From NCBI GenBank assembly GCA_944392525.1, contig CALXXB010000004.1, positions 1 through 55,304 of the forward strand: DNA of 55,304 nt. The letters are read 5' to 3'. The notes beneath the pieces are model-generated. The model did not search any database. It was not told where the DNA came from and worked only from the letters and a program-made list of their open reading frames with translations. This document shows, one piece after another, positions 45,611 through 54,923 of this stretch; position 1 is the first letter of the stretch; each line of letters begins with the position of its first letter. The DNA comes from an uncultured Clostridia bacterium (GTDB taxonomy: Bacteria; Bacillota_A; Clostridia; TANB77; CAG-508). The position numbers were made by a program, and so were the translations under genes.

Positions 45611-46639
45611 CTATGAAATTACTCCTCCGCCTAGAACAATACCTTCTTCATCATAAAAAACTACTGATTGTCCTTTCGTGACTGCCCTTTGTTTTTCTTC
45701 AAATTCTACTTCTACACCATCTTCATTTCTTCTTACAGTAGCTTTTGCCTCTTTTGCTCTGTAACGAATTTTAGCAAAACATTCGAATTCATCTTCCACT
45801 TCTACTTGGAAATTTAACTCTTTTGCAAATAACTTTTCACTATATAAATCTTCTTCTTTTCCAACGACAACTTCATTTTTCTTGTAGTCTAAATCAACCA
45901 CATAAAGTGGATAAGAATATGATATTCCTATTCCTTTTCTCTGTCCTATTGTATAGTTTATAATTCCTTTATGTTTTCCTAAAATTTCTCCTGTTTTTAA
46001 TCTGATATTTCCTTCTTTTGGTTTATCTTTCATATGTTCTAATAAAAATCTTTGATAATCATTATCTTCAATAAAACATATTTCTTGACTATCTTTCTTT
46101 TTGGCAACCTCTAGACCTTTTTTATCAGCTAATTCTCTTATTTTCTCTTTATTATTATACTCTTGAAGTGGAAATATTATATGTTCTAACTCTTCTTTTG
46201 GAATATTATATAAGAAATACGTTTGGTCTTTCCTTTCTTCATCAGACTTTCTTAATACATATTGATTATATTTTTTAGAAAACTCTATTCTCGCATAATG
46301 TCCTGTTGCTATATAATCACATCCTAGCTCTTTTGCTTTCTCATAAAATATCCCAAATTTCATCTTTTTATTACATTCAACACATGGGTTTGGAGTTCTT
46401 GCTTGCTTATATTCATTTATAAATTTTTGAATTACATAGCAATTAAATTCTTTTTCTAAATTAAAGGTATAATGAGGTATTCCTAAAGTTTCACATACTT
46501 TTTTAGCATCTTCTACTGCTTTTCCTTCTTCTCCATAAAGTATCATTGTACATCCAATTACTTCATACCCTTTTTCTTTTAAAAGCATGGCTGATACCGA
46601 ACTATCTACTCCGCCACTCATTCCTAATAATACTTTCAT
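45611..46639 (-). CDS. mnmA: tRNA-specific 2-thiouridylase MnmA
   Basis: Installs the 2-thio group at wobble uridine 34 in certain tRNAs. The 342-residue protein has the PP-loop MSGGVDSSVSAML at the N-terminus, the catalytic cysteines in TPNPCVECNKKMKFG and DSQEICFIEDNDY, and a C-terminal beta-barrel (GKHKGIINYTIGQRKGIGI). Length and motifs are normal. It is 13 bases downstream of the membrane spermidine-synthase-like gene and upstream of walR. Confidence 0.95.
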   Translation of the reverse strand: MKVLLGMSGGVDSSVSAMLLKEKGYEVIGCTMILYGEEGKAVEDAKKVCETLGIPHYTFNLEKEFNCYVIQKFINEYKQARTPNPCVECNKKMKFGIFYEKAKELGCDYIATGHYARIEFSKKYNQYVLRKSDEERKDQTYFLYNIPKEELEHIIFPLQEYNNKEKIRELADKKGLEVAKKKDSQEICFIEDNDYQRFLLEHMKDKPKEGNIRLKTGEILGKHKGIINYTIGQRKGIGISYSYPLYVVDLDYKKNEVVVGKEEDLYSEKLFAKELNFQVEVEDEFECFAKIRYRAKEAKATVRRNEDGVEVEFEEKQRAVTKGQSVVFYDEEGIVLGGGVIS

Positions 46640-46652
46640 TTATTGCTCCTTC

Positions 46653-48110
46653 TTAATCACCTATTGGTGCATAATGGTCTGTAACTACTTCTCTATCACT
46701 TGAGAAATCTGTTATTTCCATATCTAGCAAATCTTTATATTCTTCATATTTTTCTTCATCAATATTTTCACCGTTTTTAAATCCTATTAATATCAAATTT
46801 TGCCTATCAGTGTCTTCTACATTTCTTACTCTAAATAGTTTTACTTCTGGAAATACTGCTTTATATGTTGAGTATTCATATTTTATAAAATCATCATCTT
46901 CACCTTCTAGGCTAGAAATTATATTTGTAATTACCATTCCATTATCATTTAAAGCGTTTTTGGCTTTTTGTAAAGCTTCATATGTTGTTAATTCAAAAGG
47001 TGCATTTAATCCCTTAAATGCATCTATTAATATAGTGTCATACTTATTTTCTGTATTATTTAAAAAACTTCTTCCATCTTGATGATAAATCTTTAGTCTA
47101 GGATTTTCTATATCTAATCCAAAATCACTTACAGCAAGTTCTGTCATTTTTTCATCTATCTCAGATACATCTATTGTTTTATCTTGATATTTTTTTAGAT
47201 AATATGTTGGATATGTATATGCTGCTCCTCCTATCATAAGAGTTGATTTTGCATCTTTATTATAATAATCAAATAAATCATAATAATATAAATATGGAGC
47301 TCCCATTTCATTTGTTTCTTGATTTATGTATGACTCAAAACCTGTATCTACTTGCATTGTTTTATAATTTATATCGCCAACCGATAAGTTCTTTATCCAT
47401 ATTCTACTATACTCTGAATCAACATCCTTTATTATATCAGGATTCTTCTTTTCAAATAAAACTTTTCCATAATAATTTAATCCAACCAATGTAATTAAAC
47501 ATATAAACATGCAAGCACAATATTTTATATCTTTTTTATCAAACATTATAAATGACAATATAAATAAAACTAATGCTACTATTAATATAAGTATTCTAAC
47601 ACCTAAATTAGGTATTAATAAAAATCCTCCAACAAAAGTACCAACTATACTTCCTATAGTTGATAATGAAGATATCTTGCCTGATGTTTTTCCTATATCT
47701 TCATGTGTTCTATCTTCTAACTTTACTGCAAATGGAGATACCATAGCTGAAATAAAGCTAGGTATTCCAAATACTAATGCTGAACATACTATTGCAACAA
47801 ATACTAACTGGTCAGACACTTCTGACAAAGGTTTTACTAATATTGCTTCTAAAATAGGTATTAAACTCGTAAAGAATGCCCCACATAATATAAATAATGA
47901 TAATAAATTTATATCTGGTTTTTTATCTGCAATCTTTCCTCCTAACCAGTATCCTATACTCATGCTCGTTAACATTATTCCTATAATAGTGGTCCAAATC
48001 AGATTAGAACTTCCTACATATGGTGATAATATTCTTGCTGCAACTAGTTCCAATATCATACCAAGTGCGCCACATAAGAATACGGTTATTTTCATCTTAT
48101 ATTTTTTCAT
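46653..48110 (-). CDS. Membrane protein with spermidine-synthase-like domain
   Basis: A 485-residue fusion. The N-terminal half has about seven membrane helices (LCGALGMILELVAARIL, IIGIMLTSMSIGYWLGG, and others) and resembles a transporter-like module. The C-terminal half is a Rossmann methyltransferase-fold domain like spermidine synthase: LMIGGAAYTYPTYYLKKY, DVSEIDEKMTELA, and YDTILIDAFKGLNAPFEL. The aspartates that bind aminopropyl donor and acceptor in true spermidine synthases are not clearly placed, so polyamine synthesis is uncertain. It lies between aspS and mnmA in one direction, with an AAGGAG site. Confidence 0.85.
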   Translation of the reverse strand: MKKYKMKITVFLCGALGMILELVAARILSPYVGSSNLIWTTIIGIMLTSMSIGYWLGGKIADKKPDINLLSLFILCGAFFTSLIPILEAILVKPLSEVSDQLVFVAIVCSALVFGIPSFISAMVSPFAVKLEDRTHEDIGKTSGKISSLSTIGSIVGTFVGGFLLIPNLGVRILILIVALVLFILSFIMFDKKDIKYCACMFICLITLVGLNYYGKVLFEKKNPDIIKDVDSEYSRIWIKNLSVGDINYKTMQVDTGFESYINQETNEMGAPYLYYYDLFDYYNKDAKSTLMIGGAAYTYPTYYLKKYQDKTIDVSEIDEKMTELAVSDFGLDIENPRLKIYHQDGRSFLNNTENKYDTILIDAFKGLNAPFELTTYEALQKAKNALNDNGMVITNIISSLEGEDDDFIKYEYSTYKAVFPEVKLFRVRNVEDTDRQNLILIGFKNGENIDEEKYEEYKDLLDMEITDFSSDREVVTDHYAPIGD

Positions 48111-48136
48111 AAGTTTCTCCTTTATCTCTTACGACT

Positions 48137-49885
48137 TTAATCTTTATCTAAATCTAATTTTATATGAACATCTTTTAATTGTTGGTCTGATACAACAGAT
48201 GGAGCTTGCATTAATAAGTCTCTTGCCCTCTTATTCTTTGGAAATGCTATTACTTCTCTTATATTTTGAGAATTTGCAATTAACATTACCATTCTATCAA
48301 GTCCTGGTGCAGCTCCTGCATGTGGTGGTGCACCATATTGGAAAGCTTTATATAATGCCCCAAATCTATTTTTCACATCATCTTCTTTATATCCAGCTAT
48401 TTCAAATGCTTTTACCATAATTTCAGGATTATGATTTCTAACAGCTCCTGATGCCATTTCATATCCATTACATACTAAATCATATTGATATGCTAAGATA
48501 TCTAATGGATCTTTTGTCTCTAAAGCTTCTAATCCACCTTGTGGCATTGAAAACGGATTATGGTTAAAATCAATTGTTCCTTCGTCTGACAACTCATACA
48601 TTGGGAAATCTACTATAAAGCAGAATCTATATGTATCTTTTTCCAATAAATCTAATCTATTTCCAAGTTCGATTCTTACTAGTCCTGCTATTTTTTGTGC
48701 TTGTTTTAGTTCATCTCCTATAAAGAATATAGCGTCTCCATTTTTAAATCCATATTCTTTTTCTAACATTTCTTTCATTTCTTCTGTTATAAATTTTGCA
48801 ATTCCACCTGTTAATGTATTTTCTTCTAATTTTGTCCAAGCTAAACCTTTTGCTCCTACTTCTTCTGTCTTAGCAAAATCAGTCATCTTATCAAAGAATT
48901 TTCTTCCTTGTTTTGCGCCTTCTGGAACTACAATTGCTTTAACTGTTTTTCCTTCAAAAGCTTTAAAGTCTGATTTTTCAAATACTTTAGTTACATCTTG
49001 AATTATTAATGGATTTCTTAAATCTGGTTTATCTATTCCGTATTTTTCCATAGCTTCTTTATATGGAATACGTATAAATGGACCTTCATCTACTTTCCAA
49101 TTTGTAAATTTTTTAAATGTATATGGTACTACTTCTTCTATTACTTTAAATACATCTTCTTGAGTAGCAAAACTCATTTCAAAGTCTAATTGATAAAATT
49201 CACCTGGTGCTCTGTCTGCTCTTGGATCTTCATCTCTAAAACATGGTGCTATTTGATAGTATTTATTAAATCCTGCAAGCATTAACAATTGTTTAAATTG
49301 TTGTGGTGCTTGTGGAAGTGCATAAAACTCTCCTGGATTTAATCTACTTGGTACTAAATAATCTCTTGCACCTTCTGGTGATGAATTTGCTAGGATTGGT
49401 GTTTGAATTTCTGTAAATCCTAATTCATCCATTTTATCTCTTAATGTTTTCATTATTTTTGAACGAAGTAAGATATTTTCATGTAACTTTTCATTTCTTA
49501 AATCTAAAAATCTATATTCTAATCTTAAATCTTCCCTTACTTCTTGATCTGTATTTATTTCAAATGGAAGTACATTTTTACATTTTCCAAGCATCTCTAT
49601 TTTTTTAGCTACTACTTCTATTTCTCCTGTTGGAATTTTAGGATTTTTACTACTTCTTTCCACAACTTGTCCCACGATGTGGATACAACTTTCTGTGTTA
49701 TATGATTTTATTTGTTCCTCTAATTTTTCATCATTTATAACAATTTGTGTTATTCCAAATTCATCTCTTAAATCAATAAAAATCATTCCACCTAAATTTC
49801 TTATTTTTTGAATCCAACCACTTAATTCTACTTCTTCATTTACATTACTTAAATTTAATTCTCCACATGTTTTTGTTCTATACAT
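48137..49885 (-). CDS. aspS: Aspartyl-tRNA synthetase
   Basis: Charges tRNA-Asp. The 582-residue protein is of the bacterial type: an N-terminal OB anticodon-binding domain (ELSGWIQKIRNLGGMIFIDL), class II motif 2 (CFRDEDPRADRAPGEF), the bacterial GAD insertion, and motif 3 in GAAPGLDRMVMLI. The region YQLDFEMSFA of the active site is present. Length is normal. It reads away from the 305-base intergenic region shared with the HD-GYP gene and leads the aspS–membrane protein–mnmA–walR series. Confidence 0.96.
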   Translation of the reverse strand: MYRTKTCGELNLSNVNEEVELSGWIQKIRNLGGMIFIDLRDEFGITQIVINDEKLEEQIKSYNTESCIHIVGQVVERSSKNPKIPTGEIEVVAKKIEMLGKCKNVLPFEINTDQEVREDLRLEYRFLDLRNEKLHENILLRSKIMKTLRDKMDELGFTEIQTPILANSSPEGARDYLVPSRLNPGEFYALPQAPQQFKQLLMLAGFNKYYQIAPCFRDEDPRADRAPGEFYQLDFEMSFATQEDVFKVIEEVVPYTFKKFTNWKVDEGPFIRIPYKEAMEKYGIDKPDLRNPLIIQDVTKVFEKSDFKAFEGKTVKAIVVPEGAKQGRKFFDKMTDFAKTEEVGAKGLAWTKLEENTLTGGIAKFITEEMKEMLEKEYGFKNGDAIFFIGDELKQAQKIAGLVRIELGNRLDLLEKDTYRFCFIVDFPMYELSDEGTIDFNHNPFSMPQGGLEALETKDPLDILAYQYDLVCNGYEMASGAVRNHNPEIMVKAFEIAGYKEDDVKNRFGALYKAFQYGAPPHAGAAPGLDRMVMLIANSQNIREVIAFPKNKRARDLLMQAPSVVSDQQLKDVHIKLDLDKD

Positions 49886-49988
49886 TTTTTTCTCCCTCTT
49901 TTTCCATTTTTAACTCTTATATAATACCACAATTTAAGCTTAATATCAATGTTTTTGAGAATTATATTTTACATTTTTCTTGCTTTTC

Positions 49989-50030
49989 ATATATGTATAT
50001 TAAACCAAAAATTGTTTAATATACATATAT
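49989..50030. repeat. Perfect 17-bp inverted repeat between aspS and the HD-GYP gene
   Basis: Arms 49989-50005 and 50014-50030 are exact complements (ATATATGTATATTAAAC on the left) around an eight-base loop. There is no T run after it on either strand, and both flanking genes point away, so it is not a standard terminator. The remaining part of the 305-base gap is AT-rich and carries the divergent promoters; I saw nothing else there. Confidence 0.85.
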
Positions 50031-50190
50031 CATTTTTATAATTACAATATCTACTTACAATCTTAATCATTCACTACAAACCAATTTACTATTTTTTATA
50101 ATTTACTAGAACAATTTTATTTGCATTTAATATTGTTTTTTGGTTATATTAATGATATTATAATACTAGTTTTTAACAGGAGATAAAATT

Positions 50191-51138
50191 ATGTATAAAG
50201 AAACTTTTGATTTTTATGATAGAACAAGTCTAAAATCTTACAATTTAGACCAAACAATGAGATATCAATTAAATATGCTTGATAGATTAGACGTTTTTAC
50301 AAGAAAACATTGTGAAAACGTTGGTGATTTAACATGTAGATTATGCCAACACTTACATTGTAATAAAGGATTTACAGAATATTGTACTATTTGTGGATAT
50401 CTTCATGATATTGGAAAACAATTTATTCCACCCGCAATTTTACAAAAGCCTGGTAAACTTACAGATGAAGAATTTGAAATAATGAAAACACATACAACTA
50501 TTGGTTACAATATGTGTATGAAAGATTCAAAATTACAACCTTATGCAGTAGGTCCATATTGTCATCATGAAGCTTTAGATGGTTCTGGATATCCTAGAGG
50601 ATTGACTAAGAAAGATATTCCTTATGAAGCTCAAATTATACGCGTTGCTGATGAATATGATGCTATTGTTAGTAAAAGACAATATAAATCACATATTGGC
50701 ATTTCAGATACTTTAAAAATTTTAATTGAAAATACTAAACCACATGAACAAATAAATAAATCAGATGCATTATCTGTTGTCGCCGAAAATACAAAACTTG
50801 GCAAAAATAATCCTGCCATTGTACGTGTATTATTTAAAGTTGTTATTGAAGATATCGAATATGAAATTTTCCTTACTCAAAGTTATGTAGAAGATTTAAA
50901 AGAAGAATTAAAGAGACTAAAACAAGTAGAAAAATATAAAATAGCTATGGATAAAGCAAAGAAAGAAAAAGACAAAAATTATTATTTTGAGGGTATGAAA
51001 ATACTTCTAAAAAATGATGAAACTCCAGAAAATTTCCAATCTACTTATGAAGAATATCAAAAAGCATATGAAACTAGAAAAGCTATTATAGAAAATTTAT
51101 ATCATGAAATTAAAATAATAAAAAAACTAAAAGTATAA
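50191..51138 (+). CDS. HD-GYP domain protein, putative cyclic di-GMP phosphodiesterase
   Basis: A 315-residue protein. The HD-GYP domain covers about 40-215: histidines in RKHCENVG, the metal-binding GYLHDIGKQFIPP, HTTIGYNMC, and the signature HHEALDGSGYPRGL, then the RVADEYDAIVS segment. These domains degrade cyclic di-GMP. The last 100 residues are a charged helical region, perhaps coiled coil, without a transmembrane segment. No sensor domain precedes it. It starts at ATG after ACAGGAG and stands alone, ending in a shared terminator with mazF. Confidence 0.9.
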   Translation: MYKETFDFYDRTSLKSYNLDQTMRYQLNMLDRLDVFTRKHCENVGDLTCRLCQHLHCNKGFTEYCTICGYLHDIGKQFIPPAILQKPGKLTDEEFEIMKTHTTIGYNMCMKDSKLQPYAVGPYCHHEALDGSGYPRGLTKKDIPYEAQIIRVADEYDAIVSKRQYKSHIGISDTLKILIENTKPHEQINKSDALSVVAENTKLGKNNPAIVRVLFKVVIEDIEYEIFLTQSYVEDLKEELKRLKQVEKYKIAMDKAKKEKDKNYYFEGMKILLKNDETPENFQSTYEEYQKAYETRKAIIENLYHEIKIIKKLKV

Positions 51139-51160
51139 TAGGGTGAAACATTCACCCTAT
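51138..51160. terminator. Bidirectional terminator between HD-GYP gene and mazF
   Basis: ATAGGGTGAA and TTCACCCTAT form a perfect stem around three bases, with A/T runs on both sides. It lies between two convergent stop codons. Confidence 0.88.
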
Positions 51161-51162
51161 TT

Positions 51163-51513
51163 TTATTCATCTAGTCCAAAGCTTACACCTAAAGCATTAT
51201 TTACTTTATCAATTATCTTTTCATCATCAATATGACCTATTCTTTCTTTTAGCCTACTTTTATCAATCGTTCTTATTTGTTCTGCTAGAACTACAGAATT
51301 GCTTTTTAATCCACAAGAATCTGAATCTATTTCTATATGTGTTGGTAACTTTGTTTTACCTGTCTGAGACGTTATTGCTGCTGCGATGACTGTTGGACTA
51401 TATTTGTTTCCTAGGTCATTCTGAATGATTAATACAGGTCTAATTCCTCCTTGTTCTGATCCAACTACTGGACTCAAATCTGCATAAAACATATCGCCTC
51501 TTCTAATTTGCAT
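51163..51513 (-). CDS. mazF: MazF/PemK-family mRNA interferase toxin
   Basis: A 116-residue ribosome-independent endoribonuclease of the EndoA type ([20 protein letters not shown], then [20 protein letters not shown], and [24 protein letters not shown]). The residues used for cleavage in this family (Arg, Thr in SQTGKTKLP) are present. I choose the ATG at 51513 with AGGAG eight bases before it; a GTG at 51522 has no site. The cognate antitoxin normally lies immediately upstream, but none is found: the upstream gene is a GerS-like protein. The antitoxin may be elsewhere in the genome. Confidence 0.9.
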   Translation of the reverse strand: MQIRRGDMFYADLSPVVGSEQGGIRPVLIIQNDLGNKYSPTVIAAAITSQTGKTKLPTHIEIDSDSCGLKSNSVVLAEQIRTIDKSRLKERIGHIDDEKIIDKVNNALGVSFGLDE

Positions 51514-51577
51514 ATTCTTCACTCCTAATATTACTAGATTGTCAAGTATGGTTTATTTTTTAGAAGTAAGAAATAGT

Positions 51578-52195
51578 CTATTTGCTATTTACATTTACCT
51601 CTCTATATAATATGTAAACAGCAGTTTTTTTGTTAGCATCCTTTATTTCTAATTTTGTTGGCATTCCTGTTTTTCTATTTATGTACAAATCTTTTTCTAT
51701 CTTTGAATCATTTTTGCTTAAAGTCTCCATTATTATTTCATCTGAATTTTCTTTATACTTTGAATAACTACTTTCTTTATAGTCACTAATAAAGCTATCT
51801 AAATCTAAATGATTTTCAGACAAATATTCATAATTTTCAAAAATAGATACAAGATTTAAATTAGTGTTTTCTAATTTTACTTCATCATCCTTTTTGGTTA
51901 TTTTTATTCCTTTTATATTACTTGGCTCTAATACTTCTTGATAATTGTCATTTTTTCCATTATATTCTTGTTTTATTACATAATTATTTTGATTTTTATT
52001 ACTTTTAACTTCTACTTCTATTTCAGCTTCATATGATTTCATATTTAAAATATTATCTACCACTTCTTGACTACTTTTATTATTTCCAATTTTCAAATTT
52101 TTAATCCTGGAAAAATAACAAATTAAAAAAAATATTAATATTAAAATAACAACAAAACAAACAATTACAATTTTTTTCTTTTTTTCATTTTTCAA
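51578..52195 (-). CDS. GerS-like membrane-anchored lipoprotein family protein
   Basis: A 205-residue protein with an N-terminal membrane helix (about 9-28, VIVCFVVILILIFFLICYF) and an extracytoplasmic domain of the LolA-like type (NILNMKSYEAEIEVEVKS, IKQEYNGKND, LYINRKTGMPTKLEI). GerS, a clostridial germination lipoprotein, has this fold, and in Clostridioides difficile its gene lies near alr and mazEF, like the mazF neighbour here. A cysteine follows LI in the hydrophobic segment but the lipobox is poor. The start codon is TTG behind GGGGGA. The function is not established. Confidence 0.6.
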   Translation of the reverse strand: MKNEKKKKIVIVCFVVILILIFFLICYFSRIKNLKIGNNKSSQEVVDNILNMKSYEAEIEVEVKSNKNQNNYVIKQEYNGKNDNYQEVLEPSNIKGIKITKKDDEVKLENTNLNLVSIFENYEYLSENHLDLDSFISDYKESSYSKYKENSDEIIMETLSKNDSKIEKDLYINRKTGMPTKLEIKDANKKTAVYILYREVNVNSK

Positions 52196-52213
52196 AAGAT
52201 TTTCCCCCTTAAA

Positions 52214-52249
52214 TAAAAAAAGTAATGGATAGTTTAATCCACTACATTT
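52214..52249 (-). terminator. Intrinsic terminator after dusB
   Basis: On the minus strand GTAGTGGAT and ATCCATTAC pair (one G-U) around a six-base loop, followed by seven T. It sits a few bases after the dusB stop. Confidence 0.85.
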
Positions 52250-52254
52250 TTATT

Positions 52255-53229
52255 CTATAAGGTTTTAAAATATTCTTCTATAGCTTTTACAAGCTCATCC
52301 TTACTCTCTATTTTATTCATCATAGCCCTAAACTCACTAGAGTTCTTTAGATTTTTCGTATACCAAGAAATATGTTTTCTAAGTTCTTTTACAGCAACTT
52401 CTTCTCCCTTTTCTTCTACTGCTAATTTTATATGTTTCTTTATCACCTCTAATTTTTCTTCATTTGATGGTGGTGGTAATTTCTCTCCTGTCTCTAAGTA
52501 ATATTTAATATTTCTAAAAATCCAAGGATTTCCAAAGCTTCCTCTTCCTATCATTATTCCATCTACACCCGTAGTTTCAAACATTCTATATGCCGATTCC
52601 TCATCTACCACATCACCATTTCCTATAACTGGTATGTTTACACTTTCCTTTACTTTTTTAATAATGTTCCAGTCCGCTTTTCCTGTATAATATTCACTTC
52701 TTGTTCTTCCATGTACTGTTATAGCAGATATACCTACTTCTTCTGCAATTTTTGCTACCTCTACTGCAACAATATGGTCGTTATCCCAACCTTTTCTTAT
52801 CTTTACAGTTACAGGTACTTTCGATGCTTTTACTACAGTTTGCATTATACTTTTTACTTTATCTAAATCTAATAATAATCTACTTCCATCACCATTTTTT
52901 ACAACTTTAGGAGCAGGACATCCCATATTTATATCTAATATGTCTGCAAATTCACTTACATATCCGGCTGCATATTCCATACTTTCTTCATCGCTTCCAA
53001 AAATCTGAAAACTTATTGGCCTTTTTTCTCCTTCTGTATTAAATAACCTTTTGGTTTTTTGGTCATTATGGAACATTGCCCTAGCACTTGCCATCTCTGT
53101 ACATACTAATCCTGGTCCGAATTCTTTACAGATAACACGAAAAGGCAGGTTAGTAACACCTGCCATAGGAGCTAGTATTAAATTATTTTCTAATTCTACA
53201 TTTCCTATTTTTAATTTATGTAAGTACAT
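52255..53229 (-). CDS. dusB: tRNA-dihydrouridine synthase DusB
   Basis: Reduces specific uridines of tRNA to dihydrouridine with FMN. The 324-residue protein has LILAPMAGVTNLPFRVICKE at the start, the catalytic-cysteine motif INMGCPAPKV, the FMN-binding HGRTRSEYYTGKADW and IGNGDV, and IMIGRGSFGNPWIF. All expected features are seen. It lies between the rodA gene and the GerS-like gene on one strand, ATG after AGGAG. Confidence 0.95.
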   Translation of the reverse strand: MYLHKLKIGNVELENNLILAPMAGVTNLPFRVICKEFGPGLVCTEMASARAMFHNDQKTKRLFNTEGEKRPISFQIFGSDEESMEYAAGYVSEFADILDINMGCPAPKVVKNGDGSRLLLDLDKVKSIMQTVVKASKVPVTVKIRKGWDNDHIVAVEVAKIAEEVGISAITVHGRTRSEYYTGKADWNIIKKVKESVNIPVIGNGDVVDEESAYRMFETTGVDGIMIGRGSFGNPWIFRNIKYYLETGEKLPPPSNEEKLEVIKKHIKLAVEEKGEEVAVKELRKHISWYTKNLKNSSEFRAMMNKIESKDELVKAIEEYFKTL

Positions 53230-53244
53230 ATAAATCTCCTAAAT

Positions 53245-54351
53245 TTATTTTACAAATATAGTTTTTTGTCTTTTACTACTTATATTTAATAATATACCTA
53301 TTAGCATAAAGTTTGTCATTAATGAACTTCCACCATAGCTTACAAATGGAAGTGGTACTCCAGTTATTGGTAATAATCCCATTACCATTCCAATATTTTC
53401 TACAAAATGGAATAAAAATACTCCTGTAATACCTGTAGCAATTAATGAGCCAACCTCATCTTTTGCTGTTTTTGCTACATACAAACTCTTTGTTATCAAA
53501 AGTACATATAATATTACAACCGTACCTGCTACTATAAATCCCATTTCTTCACCTATAACAGCAAAAATAAAGTCTGTTGATTTAGGATATAAGTATCCTA
53601 ATTGTGTTTGATTTCCTTTTAATAACCCCATTCCCGTCAATCCACCTGCTCCAATTGCTATCTTTGATTGTATAATATTATATCCTGCACCTCTTGGATC
53701 TGACTCTGGATTTAAGAATATATCTATTCTTTGTTTTGCATGTTCAGGTAATATAAAATTATATATAAGCGGTACTGATACAACAACTAAAATTATTGTA
53801 ACTATTATATATTTTTTATCTATTCCAGCAGCAATTATCATTAAGGCTGCTGCTACAACAAAAGCTGCAGCAGTTCCAAAGTCTGGTTGTTTTATTATTA
53901 GCAACACAGGTACACCTAAAATTGCAAGTAAAATTAATAATCTTGTTGGTCTATTTATTTCTTGCTTTCCTCTTTCTTGTATTCTACTTATTGCTAATGC
54001 TAAAAATAAAATTACAAATATTTTTGCAAACTCTCCTGGTTGAAAAGAGAAAAATCCTATATCAAACCAGCTAGTTGCTCCATTTATTTCCGGTGTAAAT
54101 AATACTGCAATTAATAGAATAATAAACAGTCCATAAAATATTGGTGAAATTTTAACTAATGTTTCATAATCAATTAGCATTACACCAATCATTATTATTA
54201 TACTTACAACAAACCATATACATTGTTTGTTAAAGTCATCATGTTCTGTTTCATTTGTTGCTGAAAATAGTGCAACCAATCCAATGATACAAAGGATAAT
54301 TGCAACTATTAATATTGTCCACTCTACATTTTTTAATTCTCTCTTCCTCAT
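53245..54351 (-). CDS. rodA: RodA/FtsW-family cell-wall polymerase (RodA)
   Basis: SEDS glycosyltransferase that polymerises lipid II for cell elongation, working with a class B PBP. The 368-residue membrane protein has ten hydrophobic segments. It ends in the conserved ITGVPLPFVSYGGSSLMTNF and GILLNISSKR, the part that is lost from the frameshifted paralogue at 28 kb. The acidic catalytic region of the SEDS family is present (IKQPDFGTAAAFVVA). It is in the min/rod neighbourhood (minD, minE, rodA), supporting the RodA assignment. Confidence 0.92.
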   Translation of the reverse strand: MRKRELKNVEWTILIVAIILCIIGLVALFSATNETEHDDFNKQCIWFVVSIIIMIGVMLIDYETLVKISPIFYGLFIILLIAVLFTPEINGATSWFDIGFFSFQPGEFAKIFVILFLALAISRIQERGKQEINRPTRLLILLAILGVPVLLIIKQPDFGTAAAFVVAAALMIIAAGIDKKYIIVTIILVVVSVPLIYNFILPEHAKQRIDIFLNPESDPRGAGYNIIQSKIAIGAGGLTGMGLLKGNQTQLGYLYPKSTDFIFAVIGEEMGFIVAGTVVILYVLLITKSLYVAKTAKDEVGSLIATGITGVFLFHFVENIGMVMGLLPITGVPLPFVSYGGSSLMTNFMLIGILLNISSKRQKTIFVK

Positions 54352-54367
54352 TAAACCACTCTTTTTC

Positions 54368-54901
54368 CTAATTATTTTCTGATTTAATTTCTTCTTTTGT
54401 TTCTGCCTCTTCTTGCTCTTCTTTATTTTCTTCTTTTACTTCTTCTTCTTTTTCTGCCTTTACTTCTTCTATTATTATTTCTGCTTGCTCTACTTTTTGT
54501 TCTGCTTCTTCTTCCTTCTTTTCTTCACTTTCTTTTTCTTCTACTTTTTGTTCTTCTACTGTTTCTTCTTTCTTTACATCTTTTGCATTTACTTTTCTTG
54601 CTTCATTCTTTATGTTTAAAATCGGAATATTTGCATATAAGGCTGGTGCTCCATTAGTTCCATCACTATTTTCTTTATTTGTTAGTCTTACATCTATCGC
54701 ACTCTCATCTACATCTATATATTTTTTTATTACTTCTATAATCTCTTGCTTCATTAATTCTAAGAAATCTGCTGAAACGTTTGCTCTATCTTGCATTAAA
54801 ACTAAGTGAAGTCTTTCCTTTGCTGTATCTCTTGAATTATTGTCATTTTTATTTTCTTTCTTTTTCCAGTTTTTAAAAAATTTTGTTATGTTTTCAAACA
54901 T
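54368..54901 (-). CDS. minE: Cell division topological factor MinE with an acidic C-terminal extension
   Basis: MinE stimulates the MinD ATPase and positions the septum. The first 90 residues match the family: an N-terminal membrane-binding helix (MFENITKFFKNWKK), AKERLHLVLMQDRANVSADF and the dimerisation part KQEIIEVIKKYIDVDESAIDV. MinE proteins are usually about 90 residues; this one has 177, and the last 75 are almost only Glu and Lys (from KKEETVEEQKVEEKESEEKK on). It is 16 bases from rodA and follows minD. Confidence 0.92.
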   Translation of the reverse strand: MFENITKFFKNWKKKENKNDNNSRDTAKERLHLVLMQDRANVSADFLELMKQEIIEVIKKYIDVDESAIDVRLTNKENSDGTNGAPALYANIPILNIKNEARKVNAKDVKKEETVEEQKVEEKESEEKKEEEAEQKVEQAEIIIEEVKAEKEEEVKEENKEEQEEAETKEEIKSENN

Positions 54902-54923
54902 ACTTCCTACTTACCCCCAACGT

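Noticed and set aside
47509..48420. A 303-residue plus-strand frame across the aspS / spermidine-synthase-like genes.
   Set aside because: It is antisense to two clear genes and has low-complexity Ile/Asn/Leu sequence typical of a shadow frame.
54397..54657. Plus-strand Leu-rich and Phe-rich frames opposite minE.
   Set aside because: They are the antisense reading of the Glu/Lys tail; no start signals.
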